From assembly GCA_031002005.1 (NCBI GenBank), contig CM061920.1, forward strand, positions 53,112,610-53,176,609: a stretch of 64,000 bases of DNA, given 5' to 3'. Source of the stretch: Vandiemenella viatica. Lineage: Eukaryota; Arthropoda; Insecta; Orthoptera; Morabidae. Of the stretch, positions 12,110 to 23,198 are shown piece by piece. The notes under the pieces were generated by a model. That model did not search any database and was not told where the DNA came from. It worked only from the letters and a program-made list of their open reading frames with translations. How positions within the stretch are numbered: the stretch's first letter is position 1; each line of letters begins with the position of its first letter. Both the position numbers and the translations under genes were made by a program.

Positions 12110-13255
12110 GTTAGGCGGCTACGATATAGGCGGATTTATTAGCACTTTATAAACGCTGGCACTGGGTGTACGAGATCAATGCACGTTATAGTTACGTGAC
12201 AAGTTGTTCGAGTTTGGTCAGTACGTGTATAGAACTGCCAGCTCAGCCGGAATGAGGCACGATAGCCAGCAGCCTGAGGTTTTCCCAGAGCTTCCCTTCT
12301 CCTGGACGAGGTCAGTCAGTTAGTCTCATTAGTGTAGGCCCAGTACACAATCTGCATATCGCCCGCATGCACACTGACAGTTTCGTGCTAAAATTCTCTT
12401 CTTAATCACCGGAAGCTTCAATTTTTTTTTCGTTGTAAATAGCCTGCGAGGGTAACGTCCCGGACGAAGGGCAGTGTACGAAACAATTCCTGGAACCCTT
12501 TCCTTCCGATGAGAAGCTACTAGCAAGTGAAGTATTTTCCCTAAACTGTACGTTATCTGTAGCAGGAGAAAAAAAGATAGGAGCATGCCAAAATTGAAAA
12601 TATCTATTGATTGCTTAAAAAAAAATTACTCATCGCCTATTTACAGTACTAATACATGTGGAATCGTGACTAAAGACGATATAAATTTTAACTTACCGAA
12701 ATAAGCACGTAACCAGTAAGTAGTCTTCTTCTAGGCGTACTAAAGTATTATGTGAAACACATTTTGCATTCCTGGCCAAATGTGACTCGGGAACGTAGCC
12801 ACCAATCTGCGGGTTTAATCGCAGCTCTGCCTTTAATCGCCGCAAGTACCGGCATGGTATGCAGCAGTTCATTGGTCACACACCGCAGCTTGTGTGAGGT
12901 CTCGCTACTAACTGGTTTACAATCACCCAGCCTGGTGAGCGAGCGAGGAATCCTCCGCTAACCAAATATATACAGCTTCCATATCTTGCTTTGAATAAGA
13001 GTTTATAAATGTAATAGAACGATGCCCTTAAGTACGGCTAGCTTTTTTATGCTTAGGTTTTGAAGGTATTGTCTATTTGTCAGAGTCTCACCGCCGGCTG
13101 TTGTATTTTTCCATCCGGAACAGCAGAGGGCCGCTATCCGTTCTCAGCCGCCCGTCATACTTTCAGAAGAGCCGAATAAGGAACCATCCCCAACTTGCGA
13201 ATTAGAAACTACACATTTCGCAAAAAAATATTTATCATATAGAACTCAAGTTACT
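12110..13255. other. 1.1 kb without a supported feature
   Basis: Mixed composition. Short open frames on both strands without recognisable domains. Confidence 0.5.
13190..13255 (+). repeat. Fragment of a shared ~50-bp block (SINE-D tail-like)
   Basis: The string aaactacacatttcgcaaaaaa..ttatcatatagaactcaa resembles the end of the repeats at 21258-21440 and 43800-43996 (aaactacacatttc.caaacaaaaatacacttatca). Too short and diverged to classify alone. Confidence 0.35.
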
Positions 13256-13259
13256 TTGC

Positions 13260-13423
13260 GATTTATTCATCTCTTCTCCTAGAAATTTATTAAAATCCTC
13301 GATTCCCTTATGCACGAAAGAAAATTTTCCCACTGCCTGAAATTGACGCCAGCTTGTGATCATAGTCACATAGTCATATTCTTCGTCTCATACTCTACTC
13401 TAAGTTCTTCCACCAATATCTTT
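13260..13423 (-). pseudogene. RT C-terminal LINE remnant, part 1 (interrupted copy 2)
   Basis: Same DNA as 578-850 in the same orientation: gaaaattttcccactgcct, gacgccagcttgtg and the block ttcttccaccaatatc. It stops abruptly at the edge of the G-rich transposon at 13424 and resumes at 13817. Decayed, with frameshifts. Confidence 0.55.
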
Positions 13424-13811
13424 GGGGGCGTCCATTAATTACGTGAGGTGAAATTTGGGGGGGGGGGGGGTCCGGTGAAATCTCACGTGAGCTTTTGAAA
13501 TTCTTGGAGGACAGTGGGGCTAAAAAAATAAATAGTCCCCCAACGACGCGCATGGCGACTTTAGGGGGGGGGGGAGGGTATAAGGTCTAGAAACTACGTG
13601 GATATCGCCTTTGTGGAGGGTTAACCACCTGCAGGAAGCAGAAGAGTTAGAAATAACTAGGAGGTCGATCAGCAGGAGGGGAGGGGAGGGGGGGGGGGGT
13701 GAGAAGTGCCGTCTAAATCTCACGTCATCTTAGGGGGTGAGCGACCAAATCTTACCAGAGAGAGGAGGTCCGGAATTCCAGAAAAACACGCCATGTAATA
13801 AACGGAAGTCC
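13424..13811. mobile_element. G-run MITE (copy 1) with TIRs and 5-bp TSD
   Basis: Starts gggggcgtccattaattacg and ends with the diverged complement (ccatgtaataaacggaagtcc). The same family occurs at 50201-50639 and 55533-55882, with ends like gggcgtccattaattacgtg and cacgtaattaatgaatgtcccc. The interior carries several runs of 8-14 G and repeated ctcacgtgag / aaatctcac motifs. The 5-bp repeat tcttt at 13419-13423 and 13812-13816 is the target duplication; removing the element restores the LINE remnant around it. No coding capacity. Superfamily not assigned. Confidence 0.8.
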
Positions 13812-13816
13812 TCTTT

Positions 13817-13915
13817 CCAGACCTCATCACTAAGTTACGTCTACTCCCAGTACTCTCTTCACTCTTCTCCTCTCCCAGTCCCACCTCTTTATCGTATTAT
13901 TTACTGGTTCCCTTA
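13817..13915 (-). pseudogene. RT C-terminal LINE remnant, part 2 (interrupted copy 2)
   Basis: Continues the LINE remnant of 13260-13423 after the MITE. Blocks such as cctcatcactaagttacgtc and cacctctttatcgtattatttactgg align with aagcttcatcgccaatattcg and agctcctttatcatatcagttactg in the copy at 578-850. Confidence 0.5.
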
Positions 13916-14351
13916 GTTTCGTTTTCTGACGGTATATAGATTTAAGTATCGCCGTTTACGGTCAAAATGTGTGATCTAAGACATAAACAACAACGTCATC
14001 TGCGGCAATGAAGGTGAACCCTTGAACACTGTCACCTGCGCCCAGGCACTGTACCCGTATGTCCGACTGGCTGCCCGCCCGCATGGAGCGCTGCTGACCG
14101 CTGACCTCTGTCCTTGGAGGGACACCTGCCTCTTGACCACCTGCCGGAATCACCACGTGCCAGCCGACAGGTGACTTAAACAAAGGTGCGGAGGAAACCA
14201 AGCGTTAGTCACTCGTAAGGTCTTCACGGGTCACCACTCCCTCCAGACTCAGTGATTTTGCTTACACAGTATTTAGTCTCGGGTCGCGTAATATGGCAGT
14301 GAGAAAGTAATATTACTATTTAGCGGTATCGTCTTTCTGCCTCTTTAAGAC
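13916..14351. other. No supported feature
   Basis: Contains a GC-richer block at about 13980-14200 with a 79-codon minus frame (13962-14201). The predicted peptide has no family that I recognise and I see no convincing splice context. Confidence 0.4.
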
Positions 14352-14595
14352 TTTTTTTTTTTTTTTTTTTGCTGTCGTCAGTCTTTAGACTGGTTTGATG
14401 CAATCCTCCATCCCTTCCTATCCTGTGCTAATCTCTTCATTTCTACATACCCCTTACAACCCACGTCCTCAATTATCTGCTTCATATATTCTAATCCCTG
14501 TCTTCCTCTACAGTTCTTACCTTCGACTGTTCCCTCCACTAACAAATTAACCAATCCAGCATGTCTCAAAATATGACTTACCAGCCTGTCTCTTC
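14352..14595 (-). mobile_element. RTE-like LINE 3' end with poly-A (copy 2)
   Basis: Minus-strand 3' end of the family at 2350-3027. A 19-bp T run (14352-14370) is the poly-A tail, followed by gctgtcgtcagtctttagac and the reading frame for GHILRHAGLVNLL, CRGRQGLEYMKQIIEDV and KGWRIASNQSKD. Severely 5'-truncated: only about 75 codons of the RT C-terminus remain, and they are open. Confidence 0.85.
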
Positions 14596-14624
14596 AAATT
14601 CAACAGAACTTACTCAAATTTTGC

Positions 14625-14925
14625 AGAGCAATCAGTAAGTGATATGATGAAAGAGCTGGGTTCGGAATCATTGGAAGATACAATACGGGTGAAGGTATTG
14701 CACAATTCTTATAATCACGAAGAGGCATGGGTGGATATTAGTTAGAATGATTAGGAATGGTACTCTGAAGGAAGAGATGACCATCATCATTAGCTGGCAT
14801 TTGATTTCAGGCCGAAGGAAGTGGGAAAATTTTGTTTTGTATGTCAGGGAATCGGATAAATTACCGAGGGTAATGAACAATTTACCAAAACTACGGAAGT
14901 AGTTCGAAGTTGGTATTCATAAGGA
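14625..14925 (+). pseudogene. RT C-terminal LINE remnant (copy 3)
   Basis: Plus-strand copy of the sequence at 578-850: gcaatcagtaagtgatatgatg, aaagagctgg, ggaatcattggaagata, tgatttcaggccg and agtgggaaaattttgtttt. Frameshifted and stop-ridden. It lies directly beside the RTE tail in the opposite orientation. Confidence 0.6.
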
Positions 14926-14985
14926 CAAAAATAACTGGTTGATGTAAAGTCATAACGTAGGAAGCTTATGATGTAGAGACACTGC

Positions 14986-15030
14986 CACCAGAGCGTGTTT
15001 GCTCCATCGCGATCGAAATTAAGTTAAATA
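14986..15030 (+). repeat. Dispersed hairpin repeat (copy 2)
   Basis: Diverged match to 11265-11335 (gccacc.gagcg...gctccatcg.gat..aaatta). Confidence 0.4.
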
Positions 15031-15640
15031 CAGATCGGGTTCGAATTTCTCATCACCCTAATAATGGCCCTAATAATTCACTTTTTGTCCATCAAACTCA
15101 TTTTTGTCAGCGTTGCACTTTGTGAAATCAGTGTTGAGAGATCCAACAACGCTACGTGGCCATGACCTGTGACGCTAAAAACTATTTTTTTTTTGTCCCT
15201 AAAAACTCAATTTCTAACAAGTTTAGGCTGTCTGCAACGCATTTTTCGTTCAAGCCGACCTTAAGAGGTTCAAATTCAAGAAACAGATCAAATCAGTAAA
15301 AAATAAAAAAATATCGAATAATAATAAGGAGAAAGGGGTAGGTTAAATAAATGACTATGGAAATTGCCACTGAAGCACGTGCTTCCTTACGATTAAATTA
15401 AATCAGGATACGCTGTCCTGAGTTGTGACCCCAGAAGCTCACTCCGTGGGCAAAGCAGGGGTTTTACTTGGATTTGTATGCCTACTGCGAATTACTAAAG
15501 CCCTGCGATTATACCCAACACAATGTCTATAGCCGTAGTAGCTGTATATTACAGAGCTTGATTTTGCGCGCCATTCCTTAAGGTATACGGGAAGTTCGAT
15601 AGGATGCTAAGCCAGCCTATGCGGTGACAGCCAGATTGCA
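15031..15640. other. No supported feature
   Basis: AT-rich DNA. Nothing recognised. Confidence 0.5.
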
Positions 15641-15644
15641 ACAA

Positions 15645-15775
15645 CTAGAAGACACCTGACAGCTGATGAAGACAGCAGACCTAGCTGTCGAAACGTCGTG
15701 TTCATACAAAACCATCCGGCTGGACACCCGAGAAGATTTTATTGCATCAGTACGCCGAGAACGTCTACACTCACA
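15645..15775 (+). mobile_element. Retroelement fragment carrying a hammerhead-like core
   Basis: The segment from the hammerhead-like motif to ...ccggctggacacccgag aagattttattgcatc...acgccgagaa has a clear relative at 42481-42590 (..cgccgaaacgtcg...ctcggctagttaccagag aaaattttattc...acgccgagaa), so it is a dispersed repeat. A Penelope-like element or retrozyme origin would fit established reports of hammerheads in such elements, but no RT sequence is present to prove it. Confidence 0.5.
15663..15697 (+). ncRNA. Hammerhead-ribozyme-like core (copy 1)
   Basis: Read in order: CTGATGA (15663-15669), one unpaired A, a 6-bp perfect stem gacagc/gctgtc (15671-15676 with 15684-15689) closed by a 7-base loop, GAAA (15690-15693), C, then GTC (15695-15697). 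CUGAUGA, stem II, GAAA and a GUC cleavage triplet are the invariant parts of a hammerhead. Against catalytic activity: stem III is essentially absent between GAAA and GTC, stem I is poor (the bases flanking the core do not pair), and there is an extra A before stem II. The same architecture with different but still paired stem bases occurs at 50889-50926. Confidence 0.45.
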
Positions 15776-16054
15776 CAACAATAGTCTTGCGTTTTTCTGG
15801 AGCAACGTCATTTCGGATCTATTCACAAAACAAAAAAATCGAAGTAATTCGCCAGATTGTTGATGGTGCGGTACGAGTAGAGGTGCGATGTGTTATTTTG
15901 TGGAGCATTCCGACGGCGCTAGACGGCGGTCTAACCAGATTACAGGCCAGACGCCGACCCTCTGTACGGCTTCAGCGGCCACAACACAGGCGGCGCGGCG
16001 GCCCCTCTAGCCTAGTCTCCTGTCTACAAGTACACATTCATCGCTTCACTAGAC
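15776..16054. other. No supported feature
   Basis: GC-balanced, with short open frames. Nothing recognised. Confidence 0.5.
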
Positions 16055-16064
16055 GAACATTCTT

Positions 16065-16308
16065 TTTTTTTAAACTGCTTTACGTCTCTTAACAGGGAGG
16101 TCTTTAGAGACGGGAAAGGATGGGGGGGGGGGCAAGGAATGGGAAGGAATTCGGCCATGGCCTTTCGAAGGAAGCATCCCGGCATTTGCCTAGAGTGATT
16201 TGGGAAAACTATGGAAAACCGAAATCTGGATGCCCGGACGGTGGTTCGAACCACCGTCCTCCCGAATGCGAGGCCAGAACGCTAACCGTTACACCACTAC
16301 GCTCGGTC
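16065..16308 (-). mobile_element. SINE-A, full length, subfamily i, with TSD
   Basis: Complete minus-strand copy with a T run on the left (its A-rich tail), ggccatggcc in the body, and the tRNA-like head gtggttcgaaccacc..gctaaccgttacaccactacgctcggt on the right. TSD aacattctt at 16056-16064 and 16310-16318. The 3' region reads tacgtctcttaacagggaggtctttagagacgggaa, shared with 44715-44952 and 53209-53452 but not with the 'cgtcgacgtcgagg' copies. Confidence 0.85.
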
Positions 16309-16319
16309 AAACATTCTTA

Positions 16320-16788
16320 TCCAAAAATATCACGAAGGCCGCTCTCCAATAGAGCTACCACGGCTCCCCAGCGTCCCCTCCTTTACAGACGTAGTAACTG
16401 CCCCAAGCATTGCGGTAGCTACCGCCACATCTGTCAACCGCAGGCTGCCTGTGACCACGCTAGAAACGTCTCGGTGCAGAACAGTGAGCGTCGTGTACAG
16501 TGATTTAGAGAAACCGTGCACAGAGTGACATTTATGCCTGACCTTTTTGTACACTAGTTAATATTTTTCCCCCTGCTTGGTAAATAATTAATTTTGTGCT
16601 TATACGATGTGCTTAATAATGTTCTGATTACAATCAATGTAATTCATTGTAATGAAATGTAAATAGGGTTCCACAGATTGCAGTATGTGTAGCTTACGGG
16701 GTAGTGAGTTTGTAAGTCTTGTAATAATGTATCTTTGGCTGAGGAGTAGTGAGGTCGCGTGCTTGCGCGGAAAGGCTCGCGTATGAGC
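16320..16788. other. No supported feature
   Basis: Short frames on both strands only. No recognisable domain or repeat. Confidence 0.5.
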
Positions 16789-16796
16789 TCCGTGAG

Positions 16797-17526
16797 CAGT
16801 GCGCCATTTCTACGGATTTATCCGTAGATCTACGGATTTTTAGGAAAAGTTAGGATTTTCGGATTTTGTTCAAATATCTACGGGTTTTAGACACTTTTTA
16901 TCATTTGTTGATTTTTCCTTATATTGGTGTTTTGTTATGCATTGAGCGTACAGTGTTAATAATTTACAGAATTATAAATAACTGTGAATCGTTTCCTTGA
17001 AACCGCTCGTGTGAACCAACGATTTAAATAAAGCTCATGTTTTGTTTGGTTACAATTTTTATTGATCTTAAAAGACGGTAACACAAAACTATCGGCGCAC
17101 TCTTTATGCACGGTGACACGCTCGTTGGCACGGCTTACAAAGCAGTGGCTTCAGAGAAGGCTTAACCGATATCCGAGAGTCAAAGGACTCGTAGTTTTTA
17201 ACATTTCCTGTTACAGAAGATATGCTAAATTTAATGTCAACAGAGAAAATGAATGGTCACTACGGAAAAATAGAAATCTACTAGGCATAGCAGCAGTAGT
17301 AATGAAACTGACGATGTATAAAATACGTTCAGAGATATTTCTTACTTTCAATGTACAATATTATTTTTTGTAATTTTAAAGACCTGGAAATTCTTAATTT
17401 TGACTCTCTATACAATAATTATTGTTTGAGTCTTTCAGTTAGCGAGTCTCCGGATTTTTCTACCAAATCTATGGAAATTTTAGCGGCCGTCTACGGATAT
17501 TCAAAGCCAAGTGGTTGGCAGCACTG
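16797..17526. mobile_element. hAT-like element, 730 bp, perfect 8-bp TSD
   Basis: Left end cagtgcgccatttctacgg, right end ..ggttggcagcactg; the terminal cagtgc.gcca is inverted. The 8-bp direct repeat tccgtgag at 16789-16796 and 17527-17534 is exact and is the hAT target-duplication length. Subterminal repeats of the type ctacggattt cluster at the left end (about 16811-16890, both orientations) and again near the right (tctccggattttt at about 17449, tctacggatattc at about 17490), as expected for transposase binding sites. A 103-codon frame inside (17062-17373) has no recognisable transposase motif. Confidence 0.85.
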
Positions 17527-17534
17527 TCCGTGAG

Positions 17535-20500
17535 TCGTATTCGACGAGAGTATAATCAGAAAACATTATGCTGAGCAATTTATAATGAGTGTAACGTGAA
17601 ATTAAGATTTAAGAGCATTAAATTGAATGTCACTGTTAATAGAACTGTGTCTGATTTTTTGAAACTAGCTTAAGAAATCCTGATCATCGTGAGGATAATT
17701 GCTAGCACGGTATTAATTGAAATTTGGTAATTAGAAACAAGAGCTGTTCCGCTTGTTTCCGCCCACAACACGCCGAAGGTAATTAGCATTTGGCGACAAA
17801 ATTCTAATGGACTCTAGGAATTTCAGTATACCAAGACAGCAATTGTTTCCACTTAAACATTCGACATAGTAGCACCTAATCCACGTGAAGGCGTTCAGAA
17901 AATCCTTTTTCTATTATCAGAGATCATTCTTCATTCATGGATTATCTGTGTTCTCTTTCGATGTAACAAATTAAAATGATCTCAGTCTAGAGACATATTC
18001 TTCATTTCATTAGTCAACGAATATAAATCACAGGTTTCTATCAGTTACACTATATTCATGCACAAACTTCTCACCCCCTTCTTGCAACTGCTTGTAATCT
18101 GTAAGCGAGCTGCATGTGTCTGAGAGTTTGAAATAGCATCATGCAAAAACTACAGTAGCAATTTAGATGGTATTTTCCACTGTTGGAAGCTTATGTTCCA
18201 GATTAAAATCTGCGAAAATAGCTTATTACTTATGTGTACAGATGAAGGGAATAAAAAATCATAACCATTTCAAGATTGGAGAAATATCGGCTACGGATCA
18301 CTCTTTATTTGAGACGAGCACTCCTTTCAAGGAACACTGACAGAGGACCAAACAATTACTTTTTAGATTATGTTTACCTTTTTCGGTTATTCAGTTCCTC
18401 AGTTTGTAAACTCTAGTACATTAAAATTAACAGAATACATGAATCGAACGAAATTCTTAAAACTAATAGTTTGTTAACGAATTGTCGATATCAATTCGCA
18501 TTTTGCCATCATCAAATAACCTCCTAGCTCGTAGTCACTACTGCCTCCTTTATTTTTTACTGTTTCAAATAGTTACCTACACTGCTTCTCAGATATGAAA
18601 CCAAGAACATTATAACAATGATCAATAATGTGAGCTGTTTAAAAGCGCTAAAATTAATTGACTTTTTAAAAAAAAAAAATAGTTACAGAGTAGGAAATAT
18701 AAATCAGTTCTTAAATTTTAAAGTCGTATCTACTTAGATTCGGCGGGTTCGCAAGGAAACGTCTTCCGTTGCAGAGACTAAAACCATATCATAATCAAAG
18801 TTTCTTACCTTAATTTTCACCTCGACATATGGGTCGCGAATTGCGAAATGTTGGAAGAAATGAAAATGGTGATTATATACCAAGCATCCTCGTAGACCGT
18901 CAGAAATGAGTCGATGAATTCATTGTCTTGGCAATTTATTTCTTCGCAGTGGATTAACTAAATATAATTGTAATTAAATAACGGTAAAAACTGTGATTTT
19001 ATAAGCATGTTTTCGCTTATAGTTTATATCGCAATAAAGTTGGAACTTCTTATGCGCTGTTGAGTTAAGGATGACTACAGTATGGAACCAATAAAATTAA
19101 AAATTAACTAGGAACAAGGAATAATAAAACATTATGCTATACTGCGTAAATTATAAAATAAATTCATCGTGCCTTAAACTTTAATAAAGCGTGCCAGTTG
19201 TTATTCTGGTCCAGGCTGGATTTCTACCTTCACGCCGCCTCCGCTAATATTGGCGTTCGAAAGTCATAGATTCTGTCACATGTGCGTTACTACATTCACT
19301 GTGTCGCGATCGAAACTTGACCCGTTGGAACTACTAACATATGGTTGAAATAATGACATCAGTAATGTAAAGTCAGTGGCAGTAAAGGAAATAAAACATA
19401 ATTCTTAAGAAACGTATGTAATACCACTTAATATTACTTTCAATTCACGTAAATTTCTATTTTAAAGCAGAAATAATTTATCTAATCGACACATAATCAA
19501 ATTAAAACCAATATACAAAGAGCAAATAATTTTACTATTTTAAAGGCTAAATATTTTCGATCTTTTTTGGTCACAGAACATAAATAATTTTTTATTGTTA
19601 TATTGGAATGTTCAACTATTAAAGAAAACTTTTATAATATAACATACTTCCAAGGGGAGTAAATCGCGGATAAATGCTAGTTATTATTAAAGTATTAATA
19701 ATCGGGATATACATACAGTCACATGCAACTGACTGATTATTTTCCACATTTATTCCTCGTACAAGTTTCACTTCCCTTCCAGAAATATCTTAGGGCTTTG
19801 TTGTGTCTTCTATTAAACACAATTCGTAAACAGCTCACTAAATATCCTGCAGCTAGTTTGTTTAGATGTGCTGGTGATTTATCTATTTTTAAGTAATGCT
19901 CTGATATAAAGTTTAGGATACGTTCACCGCAATATTTACAAAATACGAAACCGACTAAGGGTCATTATTCCTTTATTATCGTGGTGTTGGGTTAAAAAAA
20001 AAAATACGTTTCTCAAAAAGGGATGTGTGTAAAAATAAATCATTTGTTGATTCCTTAATTGAGGATAAATTTCTATAATTCAGTCACAAATGATTTATTC
20101 TGAGTCGATTAACGAATTGTTGCCGGTTAATTAAATACCGTGGTTTTCAGTGTAGAAAACAAGCAAGAGACGAATCTCGTTGAAGGAGAAACAATACAAC
20201 AGGATGTTAGTGAAATACTGATTTAATCAGCGGATACAGCGAATGATCTGCTGTACGGGAATACCTGTGATGACGTCACAAAGCAGCTATTCTACTGTTG
20301 GCGGCCGGCCACTTCTGAGGATAGGACTTCGGAAGACAAATAAGGAAACGACATTTATTCCACTCGTTATTTGGCCGATGATGTGTTTCATTAAGCAGAG
20401 GTTCGAGGTTTCAGCAATTTATAAGCCTAAAGCTGGTTTCCAGAAACCGTTAGCTGCCGGACGACATGTTTTCCTCCGAATCGAATTGATGGTGGATGGC

Positions 20501-20904
20501 TGCCAAGGCGTCTGGACGCGACCGGAATGTAGTGTCTACAGCTCAACACAATCATTACGAACGGCGGCAGTATCTGGACTGAACAATGTCAAGCTGAGAG
20601 CAGTTATATTCGGAAGCAAGCTCAGTGTGTAATGGATGGACTAGTTTACTAAGTGGGGCTACAGACAAAGTCTGGTCCTTGGAGTTTATGCCAACGCAGT
20701 CTGCTCCGCACAAACAAAATCAATCACACGACGCCCCAGCTACAGCTCTGTAGTCAACAGTGCACTGCGAGACAAGATACTGAAAACTATACCAAGACGC
20801 AGAAATGAATACGGCTCACGTTTAGTTCTGAAACGATTTTACGCCTAGTTAGCTTGGGACAAGGACGATCTAAGCCACTGATAATACTTACATTAAATCA
20901 ATCA
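17535..20904. other. 3.4 kb AT-rich desert
   Basis: From 17535 to about 20200 there are almost no open frames above 60 codons and no repeat that I can name. A GC-richer patch at 20240-20640 carries a 129-codon plus frame (20243-20632) without a recognisable domain, promoter or splice context. It could be part of an unknown repeat. Confidence 0.5.
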
Positions 20905-20924
20905 GTATACTGGTTTACAGACCG

Positions 20925-21232
20925 CATGGAAGAATACCGGAGAAGAAAATGCTTAAAATTAAATTTGGCAGATGAAGAACGAAATCAACAAGTTTTGGAA
21001 ATGAAGACCGAATGAAGGGAGAGAACTGTGGATAACATTTTTAGACCAGCGACATTTGTCAGTTTCTTAATGGAGAACAGTTGATGAAACGAACTGCAGA
21101 TTAAGAGAAAAATTACGATATATCAAGTAGATAATAGAGGATGTAATTTTTAATAATTATGTTGGCGTGAATGCGTTAGCTCAAGAGAAGAAGAATTGCA
21201 TCAATTCAGTCGAGAAAGTTATGACAGGGGAA
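20925..21232 (+). pseudogene. RTE-like LINE 3' end, ancient (copy 3)
   Basis: Heavily decayed plus-strand copy of the 2350-3027 family. The remaining peptide signals are RMEEYRRRKCLKLN (for MWCYRRMLKIKW) and ADEERNQQVLEM, then at the end agaagaagaattgcatcaattcagtcgagaaagttatgacagg (for the gattgcatcaaaccagtcgaaagactgatgacagc tail). Many frameshifts; the oldest of the five copies. Confidence 0.6.
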
Positions 21233-21257
21233 AAAAACTGAAATAATAATAAAAGTT

Positions 21258-21440
21258 GGATGCGCCAGTAATGCTGCGCCACCAAAATGGATCGGGGAGG
21301 TCCTAGGTTCGAATCCTCGACCCTGCGAATTGTGGTTTCCGCAATCACCAAGACACATGATGAGACGGTCGTTCCTAATCTCAGCATCACAAACTACACA
21401 TTTCCCAAACAAAAATACACTTATCATGCAGAACCCAACC
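21258..21440 (+). mobile_element. SINE-D, tRNA-headed repeat
   Basis: The head contains gtcctaggttcgaatcctcg, which fits box B and a T-arm. The body tttccgcaatcaccaag, tgagacggtcgttcctaatc and caaactacacatttccc aaacaaaaatacacttatca recurs at 43800-43996, and its end at 13190-13255. It differs from SINE-A throughout the body. No TSD identified. Confidence 0.5.
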
Positions 21441-21489
21441 TGCAAGTTCCTCAAGCAGATGGCAACACACATATTCTGCCCTTAGGATA

Positions 21490-22441
21490 AACGGTCGAGA
21501 TTTAACAGATCTTTTTGTAAGTATGGTGGGTCCTCCTCCTTCAAACTCTAGCTACACAGCTACACGTAGCTATTGTCTATGTAGACCATAGCGGCCCTGA
21601 CGAGAGAGAAAAGAATTCGATCATGAGTATCAACATGTCGGTTGGTACAACATCTCAAATTCTGTAATGTTTAACCAAATAAAACATTACAACTATAAAG
21701 AAGAATTTATACAATATATCGCTCCTGCACAGAGGTTATCTTAAAAAACATTTAAAAAACTTAAACAAATGCGAGGAGTGTAGCAGAAAAATTGTTTGAT
21801 TCGTCACACAAAATCTGAGGACAGTAGCATAATTTAGCGAGTAGAACATAAAGCATCGGAAGCAGATAAACCCAGCAACAGGAAGGGAGAGCATGACGTT
21901 CTGTCGTTTAAGCAATGACACTGTTGTCTATATTTAAAACATTCGCACTGAGCTGTATTGCGAAGCGATTCAACGAGTAGGGACATACAATCCAGCCTTG
22001 CGTAGGCTGTAGAAAATATAATGCCTTGTAAAAAGTCAAATAATATCTCAGCTGACCTTTGTAAGTGAAATGAAATGTCAAAAGGACGGGTGGTACGAAA
22101 TTCTTCTTTTCACTTGGTACTTTGCCGCGTGTAAATACACCCATGTTTACAAATCCCATAAACACAACAGAACATTGTTGCAAGCAGACGTTAAACTTAC
22201 AAAGCTCACAATGTTCAATGATTTGCAAAATACGATACAGACTTTTTTTAAAACTGCATAGTTTTCATAAAGATCCAGCAGTTTCTAGAAAGGTCGATAA
22301 CATTCTGTTTGACACACACTCAAATCTTTCTCTGAGGTTATTTTACGGTTTAAAGCAGTGAATAAGAACAACAGATAAACTGTGCAGCCTTCCTGTGTAA
22401 ATATAGAGAAGAATTTGAAGTCAGTGTCATCTTTGGTCTCG
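21490..22441. other. No supported feature
   Basis: AT-rich; open frames on both strands overlap without domain signals (for example 21908-22228 minus, 22070-22261 plus). Nothing recognised. Confidence 0.5.
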
Positions 22442-22458
22442 GCGAGCAACTCACAAAT

Positions 22459-22701
22459 TTTTTTTTACTTATAGCTTGACGTCTCGTCGACGTCGAGGTC
22501 ATTAGAGGCGGAATGGGACTGGGCGCAAGGAACGGGATGGAATTCGTCCATGGCCTTTTGAAGGAAGCTTCCCGGCATTCACCTGGAGTGATTTGGGGAA
22601 TCCATGGAAAACACATATCAGAATGCCCGGGCAGGGATTCGAACCGCCATCCTCCCGAATGCGAAGCCAGAGCGTTAATCACTCACCCACCAAGCTCGGT
22701 C
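22459..22701 (-). mobile_element. SINE-A, full length, subfamily ii, 17-bp TSD
   Basis: Complete minus-strand copy. A T run at the left, ctcgtcgacgtcgaggtcattagaggcgg, ..catggccttttgaaggaag, and the head gggattcgaaccgccatcctcccg..ccaccaagctcggt. It is flanked by gcgag(c/t)aactcacaaat at 22442-22458 and 22702-22718, a 17-bp TSD with one mismatch. The long open frame 22513-23280 that runs through it is spurious. Confidence 0.9.
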
Positions 22702-22954
22702 GCGAGTAACTCACAAATCGTCCCTAGTAGTAAGTCTCTTTACTCCGCAATAAAATGTTTTGAAGGGTATCAAATGAAACGGCCGGCACTATACGTTGAT
22801 TTTAGTTCGACGAATTTCAGTTACGTTTCTAGACCCAAGCGTGGCCCAACACCAAAAATACAGACACACAAAAAAAAAAAAAAAATTATATCATTTTTCT
22901 CTCTCTCTCTTTTCACTTTCAGGCTTAACTGTTGGTTGATTTTGAGGGAATTAG

Positions 22955-23150
22955 AATTGGCAGAGGATACGGGACAAACTAAGGTAAAGGAAACCGACAA
23001 TGGCCTTTTGAAGGAACCTTCCCGATATTCACCTGGAGTGATTTCGGAGAAACCATGGAAAAACCGAACTCTGAATGGCCGGACGGGGATTCCAACCCAC
23101 AACTTACCGAATGCTAGGTACGAACTTTACCGCTCATCCGCCATGCTCAG
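22955..23150 (-). mobile_element. SINE-A, degenerate
   Basis: Minus-strand copy with caatggccttttgaaggaa, cacctggagtgatttcgg, accatggaaaaaccgaa, and a decayed head ggggattccaaccc..gctcatccgccatgctca. The right side passes directly into an (AT)n tract. Confidence 0.75.

Positions 23151-23152
<2 letters not shown>

Positions 23153-23192
<40 letters not shown>
23153..23192. repeat. (AT)n microsatellite
   Basis: About 20 uninterrupted ta units, lying between the SINE-A head and a LINE 3' end. It probably grew from the A/T-rich tail of the minus-strand LINE. Confidence 0.9.
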
Positions 23193-23198
<6 letters not shown>

